This document shows, piece after piece, positions 8,229 through 17,443 of a stretch of DNA of 64,000 nucleotides. A model generated the notes under the pieces. That model saw only the letters and a program-made list of their open reading frames with translations. It was not told where the DNA came from and did no database searches. The DNA is taken from contig CAUJHV010000064.1 in the NCBI GenBank assembly GCA_963205115.1, positions 158,191-222,190 of the forward strand. Direction: 5' to 3'. Within the stretch, counting starts at the first letter, position 1. The number at the start of each line of letters is the position of its first letter. The position numbers were made by a program, and so were the translations under genes. Origin of the DNA: Pseudomonadota bacterium (GTDB lineage Bacteria; Pseudomonadota; Gammaproteobacteria; Burkholderiales; Burkholderiaceae_C).

Positions 8229-9449
8229 TCAGGCCGCTGCGCGCAGGTTGAACGAAAACTCCTTCAGCGCCGCAATACCGCTTTCTTCCGCGCGGCGGCA
8301 CCAGGATTGCAGGTCCACCACCAGCTGCTCCGCGGACACGTTGGTGCGCGTCCACAGCTGGCGCAGCTCTTCGCGCATGGTCACGAATTGGGCCAGAGCC
8401 GGGCTTTCGTCGACCACCTTGCTCAGCTGCGGCAGCACCGAACGGGGGATCTTGTCGGCGTCGCGGTGCAGCCAGCGGCGCGCAGCCACCATGTCGGTCC
8501 AACGCGCGCTGTTCTGTGCACCCTGGGCCTTCAGGCGATCCATCTCGGCGGCCACGGCACGGCGCAGCTCGGCGGCGTAGTTCGCCATCACCTCGTAGCG
8601 GTTGGCGATGATCACCTCGAGCGTCTTGCCATCGGCCTGCGCGCGCAGTTCGCCGCGCTTGAGCTGCGGTGCGGTCTTGCGCACCTTGGCCAGACCCATC
8701 AACTCCATCGCACGGATGTAGCCCCAGCCGATATCGAACTCGAAGGGCTTGACCGACAGCTTGGCGGATGTCGGGTAGGTGTGGTGGTTGTTGTGCAGCT
8801 CTTCGCCGCCGATGATGATGCCCCACGGGGAGATATTCGTCGACGCGTCGTGCGCCTCGAAATTGCGGTAACCCCAGTAGTGGCCGATGCCGTTGATGAT
8901 GCCGGCGGCCGTGATCGGGATCCAAATCATCTGGATCGCCCACACCGTCAAGCCCAGCGCGCCGAACAGCGCCAGGTTGATGACCATCATCACGCCCACG
9001 CCTTGCCAGCTGAAGCGCGTGTACAGATTGCGCTCGAGCCAGTCGTCAGGCGTGTTGTGGCCGTACTTTTCCAGCGTCTGCAGGTTCTTGGCTTCGGCGC
9101 GATACAGCTCCGAGCCCTTCCAGAAGACGGTCTCGATGCCCTTGGCCACCGGGCTGTGCGGGTCCTCGTCGGTCTCGCACTTGGCGTGGTGCTTGCGGTG
9201 GATGGCAACCCATTCCTTGGTCACCATGCCGGTGGTCAGCCACAGCCAGAATCGGAAGAAATGCGAAGGGATCGCATGCAGTTCCAGCGCGCGGTGCGCC
9301 TGCGCCCGGTGCAGAAAGATCGTCACCGCCGCGATGGTCACGTGCGTCACGGCCAGCGTGAACAGCAACACCTTCCACCACGACCAGCCCAGCAGGCCGT
9401 TCGAGAGCCAGTTGACCACGCCATCGTGGACGAGTCCCAGCATTTCCAT
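8229..9449 (-). CDS. acyl-CoA/acyl-lipid fatty-acid desaturase
   Basis: The product has 406 residues. All three histidine boxes of membrane di-iron desaturases are present: HRAQAHR (47-53), HRKHH (84-88) and HNNHH (219-223), with hydrophobic helices between. The order and spacing fit delta-9-type stearoyl-CoA desaturases, which make unsaturated fatty acids in the membrane using oxygen. The C-terminal 150 residues are charged and helical, an extension beyond the minimal desaturase that is known in proteobacterial members. AAGG lies 9 bases before the chosen ATG; the upstream in-frame ATG at 9515 lacks a ribosome-binding site. It has its own terminator. Confidence 0.92.
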   Translation of the reverse strand: MEMLGLVHDGVVNWLSNGLLGWSWWKVLLFTLAVTHVTIAAVTIFLHRAQAHRALELHAIPSHFFRFWLWLTTGMVTKEWVAIHRKHHAKCETDEDPHSPVAKGIETVFWKGSELYRAEAKNLQTLEKYGHNTPDDWLERNLYTRFSWQGVGVMMVINLALFGALGLTVWAIQMIWIPITAAGIINGIGHYWGYRNFEAHDASTNISPWGIIIGGEELHNNHHTYPTSAKLSVKPFEFDIGWGYIRAMELMGLAKVRKTAPQLKRGELRAQADGKTLEVIIANRYEVMANYAAELRRAVAAEMDRLKAQGAQNSARWTDMVAARRWLHRDADKIPRSVLPQLSKVVDESPALAQFVTMREELRQLWTRTNVSAEQLVVDLQSWCRRAEESGIAALKEFSFNLRAAA

Positions 9450-9612
9450 CAGATAAAGCCTTTCGAGACCCACGGCGGGCCACCCGGCATTGTAGGCCTT
9501 GCGGAATGCCCCCAAGCGATGCCGTCGGGCATTGCTTTCCCGTCAAATCAAGCGGTCGCCATCGGCGGTGATGACCGCCGATGGGGTCAGATCGCTGATA
9601 GATCCCGAAAAA

Positions 9613-10875
9613 TCAGACCCGTTCCCAGATCGCCGCAAAAAATCCATCGCTCGGCATGCGATGCGGCCACAGCCGCAGGCAGCCCTCGTGTGTCAGGGGG
9701 GTGTCGCTGATGACCTTGGCGGCAGCCAGAACCTCTGCGGCGTCCACGCGCCGGAATTTGCCGGCCTGCTCGTCGTCGAAGGCCTGCGCCACGGCCTCGT
9801 TCTCCGCCTGCAGCAGGCTGCAGGTGGCATAGACCAGCCGACCGCCGGGGCGCAGCAACCGGGCCGCACCGGCCAGGATGGCTTTCTGCTTGGCCTGCAA
9901 TTCCTCGATGGCCTTGGGGTATTGGCGCCACTTGAGGTCGGGGTTTCGCCGCAGCGTGCCCAGACCCGAGCACGGCGCATCGACCAGCACGCGGTCGATC
10001 TTGCCGGCCAGGCGCTTGATGCGCTCGTCGCGCTCGTGCGCGATCACGCCGGGGTGCACGTTGGACAGTCCGCTGCGTGCCAGGCGGGGTTTGAGCGCCG
10101 CCAGCCGATGGCCCGAGACGTCCCAGGCATACAGGCGCCCGGTGTTGCGCATCATTGCGCCCAGCGCCAGCGTCTTGCCGCCGGCGCCGGCACAGAAATC
10201 CACCACCATTTCGCCGCGTGAGGCGCCGGTCAGCAGCGCCAGCAGCTGGCTGCCTTCGTCCTGCACCTCGATGGCGCCCGACTGGAAGAGCTCGAACCGG
10301 TTCAAGGCCGGCTTGCCCGCCAGGCGCAGGCCCCAGGGCGATGCCGTCGTCGGCTTCACGTCGAATCCGGCCGTCTGCAGCGCCGCCTCGACATCCTCGC
10401 GCCGCGCCTTCAGTACGTTGACGCGCAGGTCCAGCGGTGCCGTCTGGTCCATGGCCTGCACCAGGGGCCAGAACTCGTCCGCCGGCAGCTCGGCCTTCAG
10501 CCGGTCGGCCAGCCACGCGGGCAGGTTGTGGCGCAGCGGCTCGGGCATCGTGGCGATATCGATGGCCAGGGCCTGTGCACGCCAGTCCCGCTCCAGCGGC
10601 GCCAGCGCGCCATCCAGAAAACTCGGCGAACCCCGCCAGGCCAGGATCGCCAGGCGGCGCTCCAGCGGCCCGTTGCCGCTTTGCGCCAGGTGGCCGAAAT
10701 ACGGCTTGCGGCGCAGCACGGCGTAGGCCGTCTCGGCCAGCGTGTGTCGCTCGCGTGAGCCCAGCGCGTGGCGCTGCTTGAAGAAGGCGGAGAGCACGGC
10801 ATCGGCCGGCTGGTCCAGTTTGAGCACCGCCGCCAGCAGCTCGCCGGTCATGTCCAGAAGATCGCGTGGGGTCAT
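9613..10875 (-). CDS. RsmB/NOP-family rRNA (cytosine-5) methyltransferase
   Basis: The product has 420 residues. The SAM-binding motif VVDFCAGAGGKTLALGA (224-240) is followed by the two catalytic cysteines of m5C RNA methyltransferases in DAPCSGLGTLRRNPDLKW (C302) and YATCSLL (C352). The N-terminal 140 residues resemble a NusB-like/RNA-recognition region, but only weakly. It probably methylates a cytosine of 16S rRNA; which position cannot be told from sequence. It starts 4 bp after the purN stop, so the two genes form an operon. A perfect 10-bp inverted repeat at 9560-9583, without a T-run, lies just beyond its end. Confidence 0.9.
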   Translation of the reverse strand: MTPRDLLDMTGELLAAVLKLDQPADAVLSAFFKQRHALGSRERHTLAETAYAVLRRKPYFGHLAQSGNGPLERRLAILAWRGSPSFLDGALAPLERDWRAQALAIDIATMPEPLRHNLPAWLADRLKAELPADEFWPLVQAMDQTAPLDLRVNVLKARREDVEAALQTAGFDVKPTTASPWGLRLAGKPALNRFELFQSGAIEVQDEGSQLLALLTGASRGEMVVDFCAGAGGKTLALGAMMRNTGRLYAWDVSGHRLAALKPRLARSGLSNVHPGVIAHERDERIKRLAGKIDRVLVDAPCSGLGTLRRNPDLKWRQYPKAIEELQAKQKAILAGAARLLRPGGRLVYATCSLLQAENEAVAQAFDDEQAGKFRRVDAAEVLAAAKVISDTPLTHEGCLRLWPHRMPSDGFFAAIWERV

Positions 10876-10879
10876 GGCT

Positions 10880-11509
10880 TCAGCCCACCAGCCACTGCGA
10901 CTGCCCGTCGCGATGCGTCACACGCCCGTCGCACACCGCCAGGCTGCCCTCGACGAACCAGCGCACGCTCTGCGGGTAGATCACGTGCTCGGTCGCCAGC
11001 ACACGCGCGGCGAGAGCGTCGGCATCGTCGTCGGCACGCACCGGCACGACCGACTGCATGACGATCGGCCCGTGGTCGAGCTCGGAGGTCACGAAGTGCA
11101 CCGTCGCGCCATGCAGCTTGCAGCCGGCCGAGATGGCTCTTTCGTGCGTGTGCAGGCCCGGGAACGCGGGCAGCAGTGACGGGTGGATATTCAAGAGGCG
11201 TCCTTCGTAATGCCGCACAAAGTCTGCGCCCAGGATGCGCATGAAGCCGGCCAGCACCACGAGATCCGGCGAGAAGCCGTCGATGCAGGTGCGCAGGGCA
11301 TCGTCGAAGGCCTCACGCGAGGCCTGCTGCTTGTGGTCGACCACCGCGGTGGCGATGCCCTTCGCGGCCGCGAAGCGCAGCCCCGCCGCATCCGGCCGGT
11401 TGGCGATGACGGCCACGACCTGCGCCGGCCAGCCTTCGACCGCGCAGCGCTGCACCAGCGCTTCCATGTTGGAGCCGCGGCCCGAGATGAGAATGACGAT
11501 GCGTTTCAT
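10880..11509 (-). CDS. purN: phosphoribosylglycinamide formyltransferase (GAR transformylase)
   Basis: The product has 209 residues. The N-terminus MKRIVILISGRGSNMEALVQ and the segment NIHPSLLPAFPGLHTHERAI contain the phosphoribosyl- and folate-binding motifs and the catalytic Asn/His of PurN. The later ELDHGPIV stretch supplies the catalytic Asp. It transfers a formyl group from 10-formyl-THF to GAR in purine synthesis. It is transcribed leftward with the rRNA methyltransferase and diverges from trpS (95 bp between starts). The internal ATG is chosen because the upstream 29 codons have no family similarity. Confidence 0.95.
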   Translation of the reverse strand: MKRIVILISGRGSNMEALVQRCAVEGWPAQVVAVIANRPDAAGLRFAAAKGIATAVVDHKQQASREAFDDALRTCIDGFSPDLVVLAGFMRILGADFVRHYEGRLLNIHPSLLPAFPGLHTHERAISAGCKLHGATVHFVTSELDHGPIVMQSVVPVRADDDADALAARVLATEHVIYPQSVRWFVEGSLAVCDGRVTHRDGQSQWLVG

Positions 11510-11604
11510 GACGGTGGGCAGTGTAGGCGCCGGCAGACCCCATGCCTGTCGCCGCCAGACCGCGGTGAGAGAATGGCCGGTTCCGCTGCCAACCACTGCC
11601 TGCC

Positions 11605-12816
11605 ATGCGAGCCCGCGTCCTCTCCGGCATGCGCCCCACCGGCGCCCTGCACCTCGGTCACTACCACGGGGCCCTCAAGAACTGGGTGCGCCTGCAGGCC
11701 GAGTACGACAGCTTCTTCTTCGTGGCCGACTGGCACGCGCTGACGACGCACTACGAAGAGCGCGACGTCATGGAGCGCTTCGTCTACGACATGGTGATCG
11801 ACTGGATCGCCGCGGGCCTGGATCCGCAGCAGTCCACCATCTTCATCCAGAGCCGCCTGCCCGAGCACGCCGAGCTGTTCACGCTGCTGGCCATGGGCAC
11901 GCCGCTGGGCTGGCTCGAGCGCGTGCCGACCTACAAGGACCAGATGGAGAAGCTCAAGGATCGCGATCTGGCGACCTACGGCTTCCTGGGCTACCCGCTG
12001 CTGCAGGCCGCGGACATCCTGATCTACCGCGCCGCCTTCGTGCCGGTGGGCGAGGACCAGGCCTCGCACGTGGAGCTCACGCGCGAGGTGGCGCGCCGCT
12101 TCAACCACCTCTACGGCCGGCCGGTGGACTTTGCCGCGCGCGTGGCGGCCTCGATCGCCAAGCTGCCCAAGGACGACGCCCGCTACCTCGAGAAGCAGCG
12201 CAAGGCCTTCGGCGAAACCGGTGCGGCAGAAGCCCTGGCCAAAGGCGAAAACCTGATCGCCAAGGCGGCGCGCGAAGTCGCCGGCTGGACGGCCGACGAC
12301 ACCGAATGGCTGCTGGGCCACCTGCGCGGCAGCGGCCGCAGCATCCTGGTGGAGCCGCAGGCGCTGCACACCGAGGTCACCAAGCTGCCGGGCCTGGACG
12401 GCACGAAGATGAGCAAGAGCTACGGCAACGCCATCGCCATGCGCGAGGAGCCGGCGCAGGTCGAGGCCAAGCTGCGCAAGATGCCCACCGATCCGCAGCG
12501 CGTGCGCCGCACCGACCCGGGCAACCCGGAGCGGTGCCCCGTCTGGCAGTTCCACAAGGTCTACAGCGACGACAGCACACGCGACTGGGTCGTCAAGGGC
12601 TGCACCACCGCCGGCATCGGCTGCCTGGAATGCAAGCAGCCGGTGATCGACGCCATCCTGCGACAGCAGGCGCCGTGGCGCGAGCGCGCCGAGCCCTATC
12701 TGACCGACCCGAAGAAGGTCAAGGCGATCGTCGACGAAGGCACGGACCGCGCCCGCAGCGTCGCGCAGAACACGATGCAGGACGTGCGCGCCGCCATGGG
12801 CCTGCGCTACCGCTGA
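11605..12816 (+). CDS. trpS: tryptophanyl-tRNA synthetase
   Basis: The product has 403 residues. It is a class I synthetase with HLGH (residues 16-19) as the HIGH motif and KMSKS at 268-272. The tryptophan-pocket region (VGEDQASHVELTREVARRFN) is clear. It is longer than the about 330 residues of E. coli TrpS because of an insertion before KMSKS, a form common in betaproteobacteria. It charges tRNA-Trp in the cytoplasm. It diverges from purN and is followed by a lipoprotein gene after 23 bp. Confidence 0.96.
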   Translation: MRARVLSGMRPTGALHLGHYHGALKNWVRLQAEYDSFFFVADWHALTTHYEERDVMERFVYDMVIDWIAAGLDPQQSTIFIQSRLPEHAELFTLLAMGTPLGWLERVPTYKDQMEKLKDRDLATYGFLGYPLLQAADILIYRAAFVPVGEDQASHVELTREVARRFNHLYGRPVDFAARVAASIAKLPKDDARYLEKQRKAFGETGAAEALAKGENLIAKAAREVAGWTADDTEWLLGHLRGSGRSILVEPQALHTEVTKLPGLDGTKMSKSYGNAIAMREEPAQVEAKLRKMPTDPQRVRRTDPGNPERCPVWQFHKVYSDDSTRDWVVKGCTTAGIGCLECKQPVIDAILRQQAPWRERAEPYLTDPKKVKAIVDEGTDRARSVAQNTMQDVRAAMGLRYR

Positions 12817-12839
12817 ACTTCAGGGTTGAAGAACACGCC

Positions 12840-13358
12840 ATGCACGCGCCTGTCACCGCCGTCGAGTTGCAGCGGGTGACCCGCGCGCCGGTACGGCAGG
12901 CCCGCCGCGGTTTGATCGCGGCGCTGGGTCTGGCCGCCGCGCTCGGGCTGGGCGGCTGCGCGGCCCTCGCACCGGGCGACCCGCCCCGCGTGAATGTGGT
13001 CGGGCTCGAGCGGCTGCCCTCCGAAGGCTTCGAGCTGCGCATGGCCGTCAAGCTGCGCGTGCAGAACCCGGGGCCGCTGCCGCTGTCCTACGACGGCGTC
13101 TCGATCGAGCTCGATGTCAACGGCCGCCCGCTGGCCAGCGGCGTTGCATCCGACAAGGGCGAGGTGCCGCGCTACGGCGAAGCGGTGCTGAGCATTCCGG
13201 TGAGCGTCTCGGCCACCGCGGCGCTGCGCCAGCTGCTGTCGCTGGCGGACGGCAAGACCACGCTGGGCGAAATGCCCTATGCGCTGCGCGGCCGCCTGGG
13301 CGGCCTGCTGGGTGGCACGCGTTTTGTGTCCGAAGGCAGCCTGCGCCTGCCGGATTGA
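12840..13358 (+). CDS. LEA14/WHy-domain lipoprotein
   Basis: The product has 172 residues. A long basic n-region (ARRGLIAALG) leads to a lipobox ending at C40 (LGLGGCAAL). The rest is a single LEA14-like beta-sandwich (WHy domain), with RVQNPGPLPLSYDGVSIELD as its core motif. Bacterial LEA14-type lipoproteins are thought to have a protective or desiccation role, but this one has no proven function. The long n-region suggests the true start could be a few codons downstream (a GTG at 12876). It lies between trpS and a DUF3717-DUF1289 gene and may be co-transcribed with both. Confidence 0.8.
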   Translation: MHAPVTAVELQRVTRAPVRQARRGLIAALGLAAALGLGGCAALAPGDPPRVNVVGLERLPSEGFELRMAVKLRVQNPGPLPLSYDGVSIELDVNGRPLASGVASDKGEVPRYGEAVLSIPVSVSATAALRQLLSLADGKTTLGEMPYALRGRLGGLLGGTRFVSEGSLRLPD

Positions 13359-13375
13359 CGCGCAGGGGCCCGGGC

Positions 13376-13840
13376 GTGGCAGGTATCCACCTCATCGACA
13401 TCGAATCCGCCATCAACTGGTGGCGCGAACGCTCGCCGTCACCGGACGGCGTCAGCGCCTGCCGCGAGGTCCGGGATCTGGCCGAGGTCTACGCGCTGCT
13501 CGTCTACTACCGCGAACACGAGTGTGACGAGGCCAGCATGCCGTCCGGCGCACGCGAGGCCTGGCTGACCTGGTACGCCAGCACACCGGACGCCCCGTGC
13601 ATCGCCATCTGCTCCACCAGCCAGGGCGACGCCGAGTGCAAGGGCTGTGGCCGCAGCTTCGACGAGGTCCAGCACTGGACGGCCTATTCACCAGCGGAAA
13701 AACGCGCCATCTGGCTGCGCATCACGTCCGAGGCGCGCGCCTGGCGCTTCAACCGTTATGCCGAGCGTGCGCGCCTGGCCACCGGCGAGGACCACCCGCC
13801 GCCAGACGTCTTCGCCGCGCCGCCGCCGGGGCCGGCTTGA
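13376..13840 (+). CDS. DUF3717-DUF1289 fusion protein
   Basis: The product has 154 residues from a GTG start, with AGGGG 8 bases upstream. Residues 4-70 match DUF3717 (IDIESAINWWR, then EVYALLVYYREHE). Residues 78-130 match DUF1289, a small Cys-rich domain (PCIAICSTSQGDAECKGCGR followed by SFDEVQHW) that may bind metal. The two domains are usually separate small proteins; here they are in one chain. The function is unknown. Its stop overlaps the start of the MATE gene (TTGA). Confidence 0.8.
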   Translation: MAGIHLIDIESAINWWRERSPSPDGVSACREVRDLAEVYALLVYYREHECDEASMPSGAREAWLTWYASTPDAPCIAICSTSQGDAECKGCGRSFDEVQHWTAYSPAEKRAIWLRITSEARAWRFNRYAERARLATGEDHPPPDVFAAPPPGPA

Positions 13841-15252
13841 GCGGGCCGGCGCACACCGGCTCCTGGGGCGACAGCGCCCGGCGCATCGCCCGCATCGCCT
13901 GGCCGGTGTTTGTCGGGCAGGTGTCGGTGCTGGCCTTCAGCACGGTCGACACGCTGCTGGTGGCGCGCTATTCGACGCTCGACCTGGCGGCGCTGGCCGT
14001 CGGTGCGGCGGCCTACATCACCATCTTCATCGGCTTCATGGGCGTGGTGCTGGCCATCGGCCCGATCGTGGGCCAGTTCTACGGCGCCCGGCAGTTCGAG
14101 CAGGCTGGCCGCCACCTGCACCAGACCGTGTGGCTGGCGATGGGCCTGTCGGTGCTGGGCAGCCTTCTGCTGGTCTTCCCGGCGCCGTTCCTGGCGCTGT
14201 CGCACGCCACGCCCGAGGTGGCCGAACGTGTGCGCGGCTACCTGCTGGCGCTGGCCTTCTCGCTGCCGGCCTCGCTGATGTTTGCGGTGTACCGCGGCTT
14301 CAATGTCGCGGTCTCGCGGCCCAAGGCGGTGATGGCGCTGCAGATGCTGGGACTGGCGGTCAAGGTGCCAGCCTCGACCGCGCTGGTCTGGGGTGTGCCG
14401 TGGCTGGGATTGCCCGCGATGGGCGTGCTGGGCTGCGGGCTGGCGACCTGCCTGGCGATGTGGGTCCAGGCGCTCGTGGCGTGGCGCGTGCTGCGCACCG
14501 ACCGCTTCTACGAACCCTACGCCATCGTCGGCCGCGGACTGGATGCGCCGGACCGCCACGCCCTGGCCACACACCTGCGGCTGGGCGTGCCGATCGGGCT
14601 GTCGGTGCTGATCGACGTCACCGGCTTTTCGTTCATGGCGATCTTCATCGCGCGGCTGGGCACCACGGCCGTGGCCGGGCAGCAGATCGCGGCCAACCTG
14701 GCGGCGCTGCTGTTCATGATGCCGCTGGCCATCGGCAATGCCACCGGCACGCTGGTCGCGCAGCGTGTGGGCGCGCGTGATGTCGAGGACGCCAGCCGCC
14801 TGGGCTGGCACGGCCTGGGCCTGGGCACCGGCATCGCCGCGCTGATGGCCACGGCGGTGTACCTGGCGCGCCAGCCCATCGTCGGGCTGTATACGCAGGA
14901 CATCGCCGTCGCAGCGGCGGCCCTGCCGATCATCGGCTGGCTGGTGTTCTTCCACATCGCCGACGCCGCGCAGGCCGTGGCCGGAGCGGCGCTGCGCGCC
15001 TACCGCATCGCCAAGGTGCCGCTGGTCATCAATGCGGTGGCCCTGGGCGGATTGGGCCTGGGTGGCGGCTATGTCCTGGCGTTCGACGTGCTCGGCGTGT
15101 CGCCCCCGTCCTTGCGCGGCGCACCCGGCTTCTGGGCGGCTGCCACGCTCGGGCTGGTGCTGGCGGCCGTGGCCCTTTGCGCGTGGCTGGCGCGTGTGCT
15201 GCGGCGCCAGCGCGCGGCGCCCACGCGCGATCCCGCGCCGGCGCAGGCCTGA
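13837..15252 (+). CDS. MATE-family multidrug efflux transporter (NorM-like)
   Basis: The product has 471 residues with 12 predicted membrane helices in two pseudo-symmetrical bundles, typical of MATE transporters. Conserved segments include GQVSVLAFSTVDTLLVARYS near the N-terminus and QQIAANLAALLFMMPLAIGN in the second half. It would export cationic drugs or metabolites in exchange for Na+ or H+ at the inner membrane. No upstream ATG fits, and translation probably starts at a TTG that overlaps the previous stop. Substrate cannot be predicted. Confidence 0.9.
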   Translation: MSGPAHTGSWGDSARRIARIAWPVFVGQVSVLAFSTVDTLLVARYSTLDLAALAVGAAAYITIFIGFMGVVLAIGPIVGQFYGARQFEQAGRHLHQTVWLAMGLSVLGSLLLVFPAPFLALSHATPEVAERVRGYLLALAFSLPASLMFAVYRGFNVAVSRPKAVMALQMLGLAVKVPASTALVWGVPWLGLPAMGVLGCGLATCLAMWVQALVAWRVLRTDRFYEPYAIVGRGLDAPDRHALATHLRLGVPIGLSVLIDVTGFSFMAIFIARLGTTAVAGQQIAANLAALLFMMPLAIGNATGTLVAQRVGARDVEDASRLGWHGLGLGTGIAALMATAVYLARQPIVGLYTQDIAVAAAALPIIGWLVFFHIADAAQAVAGAALRAYRIAKVPLVINAVALGGLGLGGGYVLAFDVLGVSPPSLRGAPGFWAAATLGLVLAAVALCAWLARVLRRQRAAPTRDPAPAQA

Positions 15253-15331
15253 GAGCCTCACACCCACGCCACCACACCTGCGCGCGGGTGCGTCGGAAGA
15301 CGTCAGTGGCGCTGAGCCCCGCGGGCGGCCC

Positions 15332-16705
15332 TCAGCCGGCCGCGGCGGCCGGCAGGCTCAGCACAAAGCAGCTGCCGCCGCCATCACGGGCGTCACAGCG
15401 CACGCTGCCGCCATGGCGCTGGGCGATCTGGCGCACCAGCGCCAGGCCCAGGCCGACACCGCCTTCGCGCTCGGCATGGCCGGGCAGACGGAAGAAGGCC
15501 TCGAAGATGCGGTGGCGATAGGCCTCGGGCACGCCCGGCCCACGATCGCACACGCGCAGTTCGACCTGTGTGGCGCCGGGCCGCACCTCGACGTCCAGGT
15601 CACCGCCGCCGTAGCGCCGGCCGTTTTCCAGCAGGTTGCGCACGGCGCGGCGCAGCAGGCGCTCGTCGCCGCGCACCGACACGGCCGTGCCGTGGGTGGC
15701 GGCATGTACGCGCGCGGCTTCCTCGGCTGCCAGCGCCAGCAGGTCCACCGGTTCCTGCGCCAACGCATCGCGCGCCGCATCCAGCCGGCTGGCCAGCAGC
15801 ACCTCTTCGACCAGGGCATCGAGCTCGGCGATATTGGTGTGGATCTCCTCGCGCAGGCGTTCGCGTTGCGCCGGCGCCGGGTCCTCGTCCCACATTGCCA
15901 CGGCCATCTTCAGCCGGGCCAGGGGCGAGCGCAGTTCGTGGCTGGCATTGGCCAGCAGGCTCTGGTTGGAACGCAGCAGCGCCTCGACACGCGTGGCGGC
16001 CTCGTTGAAGCTGCGGGCCACGGCGGCCACCTCGTCACCGCCCGAATCGTCCACACGCAGATGCAGCGCGCCGGCACCGAAGGCCTGCACGCCCTGCTTC
16101 AGCACTTCGAGACGGCGCGTCAGCCGCCGCACCACCGGGTACGCACCCGCGGCGACGGCCATGAAGAGCAATACGACCAGCACCGCCAGGCCGGCACCTT
16201 CAGGCAGACCCGGCAGGCTCGGGAACGGCGAGCGCATGTCGCGCGGCCCTTGGGGCCGCCCCATGGGCGGCTCCATCATGCCGTCGGCGCCCGGTGGCGG
16301 CCGCCTGCGCATGCCCGGTCGACCGAGCCACAAGGTGCGGCCATCGGCCAGCCGCACGGGCAGCGCGCGCCGCGTGCCCGCGGCCCCGGACGCGTCGCCT
16401 TCGCGGCGCGCAAAGCTCTCCGATGCGCCGATGCGCTCACCCTGCGCATCGTCCAGCGCCAGCGGCAGGCGCAGCCGCTGGGCCCACTCCTGAAGGGCCG
16501 CGCCCTGGTCCGCGCGCGCCGCGTCGGCTGGCGGCAGCGAGCGCTGCAGCAGGTCCGCCCAGGCTTCTGCGCGGCTTTGTGCGGCGATCTCGATGCGCTC
16601 GCGCTCCGCGTCCACATGGCGTTGGAACAGCCAGGACGACGCCACCGCAAACAGCGCGAGCGCCGCGATGACCGTCAGCCAGATGCGGATGTAGAGCGCG
16701 CGCAC
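15332..16705 (-). CDS. sensor histidine kinase (CpxA-like)
   Basis: The product has 457 residues from a GTG that directly follows the response-regulator stop. TM1 (8-26) and TM2 (171-191) flank a periplasmic domain of about 140 residues, then HAMP, HisKA (SHELRSPLARL, H256) and HATPase (GGVGLGLALV). The periplasmic loop contains a Met/Pro/Arg-rich segment (131-158, with MMEPPM). The adjacent regulator and Spy/CpxP homologue make a Cpx-type envelope or metal-stress system likely. The signal cannot be determined. Confidence 0.9.
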   Translation of the reverse strand: MRALYIRIWLTVIAALALFAVASSWLFQRHVDAERERIEIAAQSRAEAWADLLQRSLPPADAARADQGAALQEWAQRLRLPLALDDAQGERIGASESFARREGDASGAAGTRRALPVRLADGRTLWLGRPGMRRRPPPGADGMMEPPMGRPQGPRDMRSPFPSLPGLPEGAGLAVLVVLLFMAVAAGAYPVVRRLTRRLEVLKQGVQAFGAGALHLRVDDSGGDEVAAVARSFNEAATRVEALLRSNQSLLANASHELRSPLARLKMAVAMWDEDPAPAQRERLREEIHTNIAELDALVEEVLLASRLDAARDALAQEPVDLLALAAEEAARVHAATHGTAVSVRGDERLLRRAVRNLLENGRRYGGGDLDVEVRPGATQVELRVCDRGPGVPEAYRHRIFEAFFRLPGHAEREGGVGLGLALVRQIAQRHGGSVRCDARDGGGSCFVLSLPAAAAG

Positions 16706-16706
16706 C

Positions 16707-17417
16707 TCAGTCGCCGTGGCTGTCCTGCTTGCGCGCGAAGACATAACCCGCACCGCGCACGGTGAGCACGCGCTGCGGGTTTTTCGGGTCGTCTTCGATC
16801 ACCGCGCGGATGCGCGAGATGTGCACGTCGATGCTGCGGTCGAAAGCCTCCAGCGGATGGCCCTTGAGCGCATCCATGATCTGGTCGCGCGACAGCACAC
16901 GGCCGGCCGCTCGCGCCAGCACCACCAGCAACTCGAACTGATGGCTCGTGAGGTCGCAGGGCTTGCCGTCCACCAGCGCCTGGCGCGAGCCCAGATCGAT
17001 CACCAGGCGGCCGAAATTCAGCACTCCCGCGCTGTCGTCGTCCGGTGCGGCACGGCGCAGCAGCGCTTTGACGCGTGCGAGCAGCTCACGCGGCTCGAAG
17101 GGCTTGGGCAGGTAATCGTCGGCGCCGATCTCCAGCCCGACGATGCGATCGGTGGGCTCGCCGCGTGCGGTCAGCATCAGGAGCGGCAGCCGGCGCGTAC
17201 GCGGCTGGTTGCGCAGTTCGCGCGTGAGGTCCAGGCCATCGCCATCCGGCAGCATGAGGTCCAGCAGCAGGCCGTCGTAGGTCTGGCGCGCCAGGGCCGC
17301 ACGCGCTTCGGCCAGGCTGGCCGCGGTCTCGACCTCGAAACCGTGGCCGCGCAGGTAATCCCCCACCATCCGTGTCAGGCGGCCATCGTCGTCGACGAGC
17401 AAAAGCGTGTGCGGCAT
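16707..17417 (-). CDS. OmpR/PhoB-family response regulator (CpxR-like)
   Basis: The product has 236 residues. The receiver domain has acidic DDD at 9-11, phosphoacceptor D53 (LLLDLMLPDGDG) and the conserved KP in DDYLPKPFEPREL. The C-terminal half is an OmpR-type winged helix (DLTSHQFELLVVLARAAGRV, then VDVHISRIRAVIEDDPKNP). It is the partner of the kinase encoded immediately downstream and lies 26 bp after the Spy/CpxP-like gene. Confidence 0.93.
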   Translation of the reverse strand: MPHTLLLVDDDGRLTRMVGDYLRGHGFEVETAASLAEARAALARQTYDGLLLDLMLPDGDGLDLTRELRNQPRTRRLPLLMLTARGEPTDRIVGLEIGADDYLPKPFEPRELLARVKALLRRAAPDDDSAGVLNFGRLVIDLGSRQALVDGKPCDLTSHQFELLVVLARAAGRVLSRDQIMDALKGHPLEAFDRSIDVHISRIRAVIEDDPKNPQRVLTVRGAGYVFARKQDSHGD

Positions 17418-17443
17418 CGGTGGGGGCTCTCCGGCGCGGATTG

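Noticed and set aside
9560..9583. 10-bp inverted repeat after the rRNA methyltransferase as a terminator.
   Set aside because: No U-tract follows on either strand; it could still be a weak pause or protein site.
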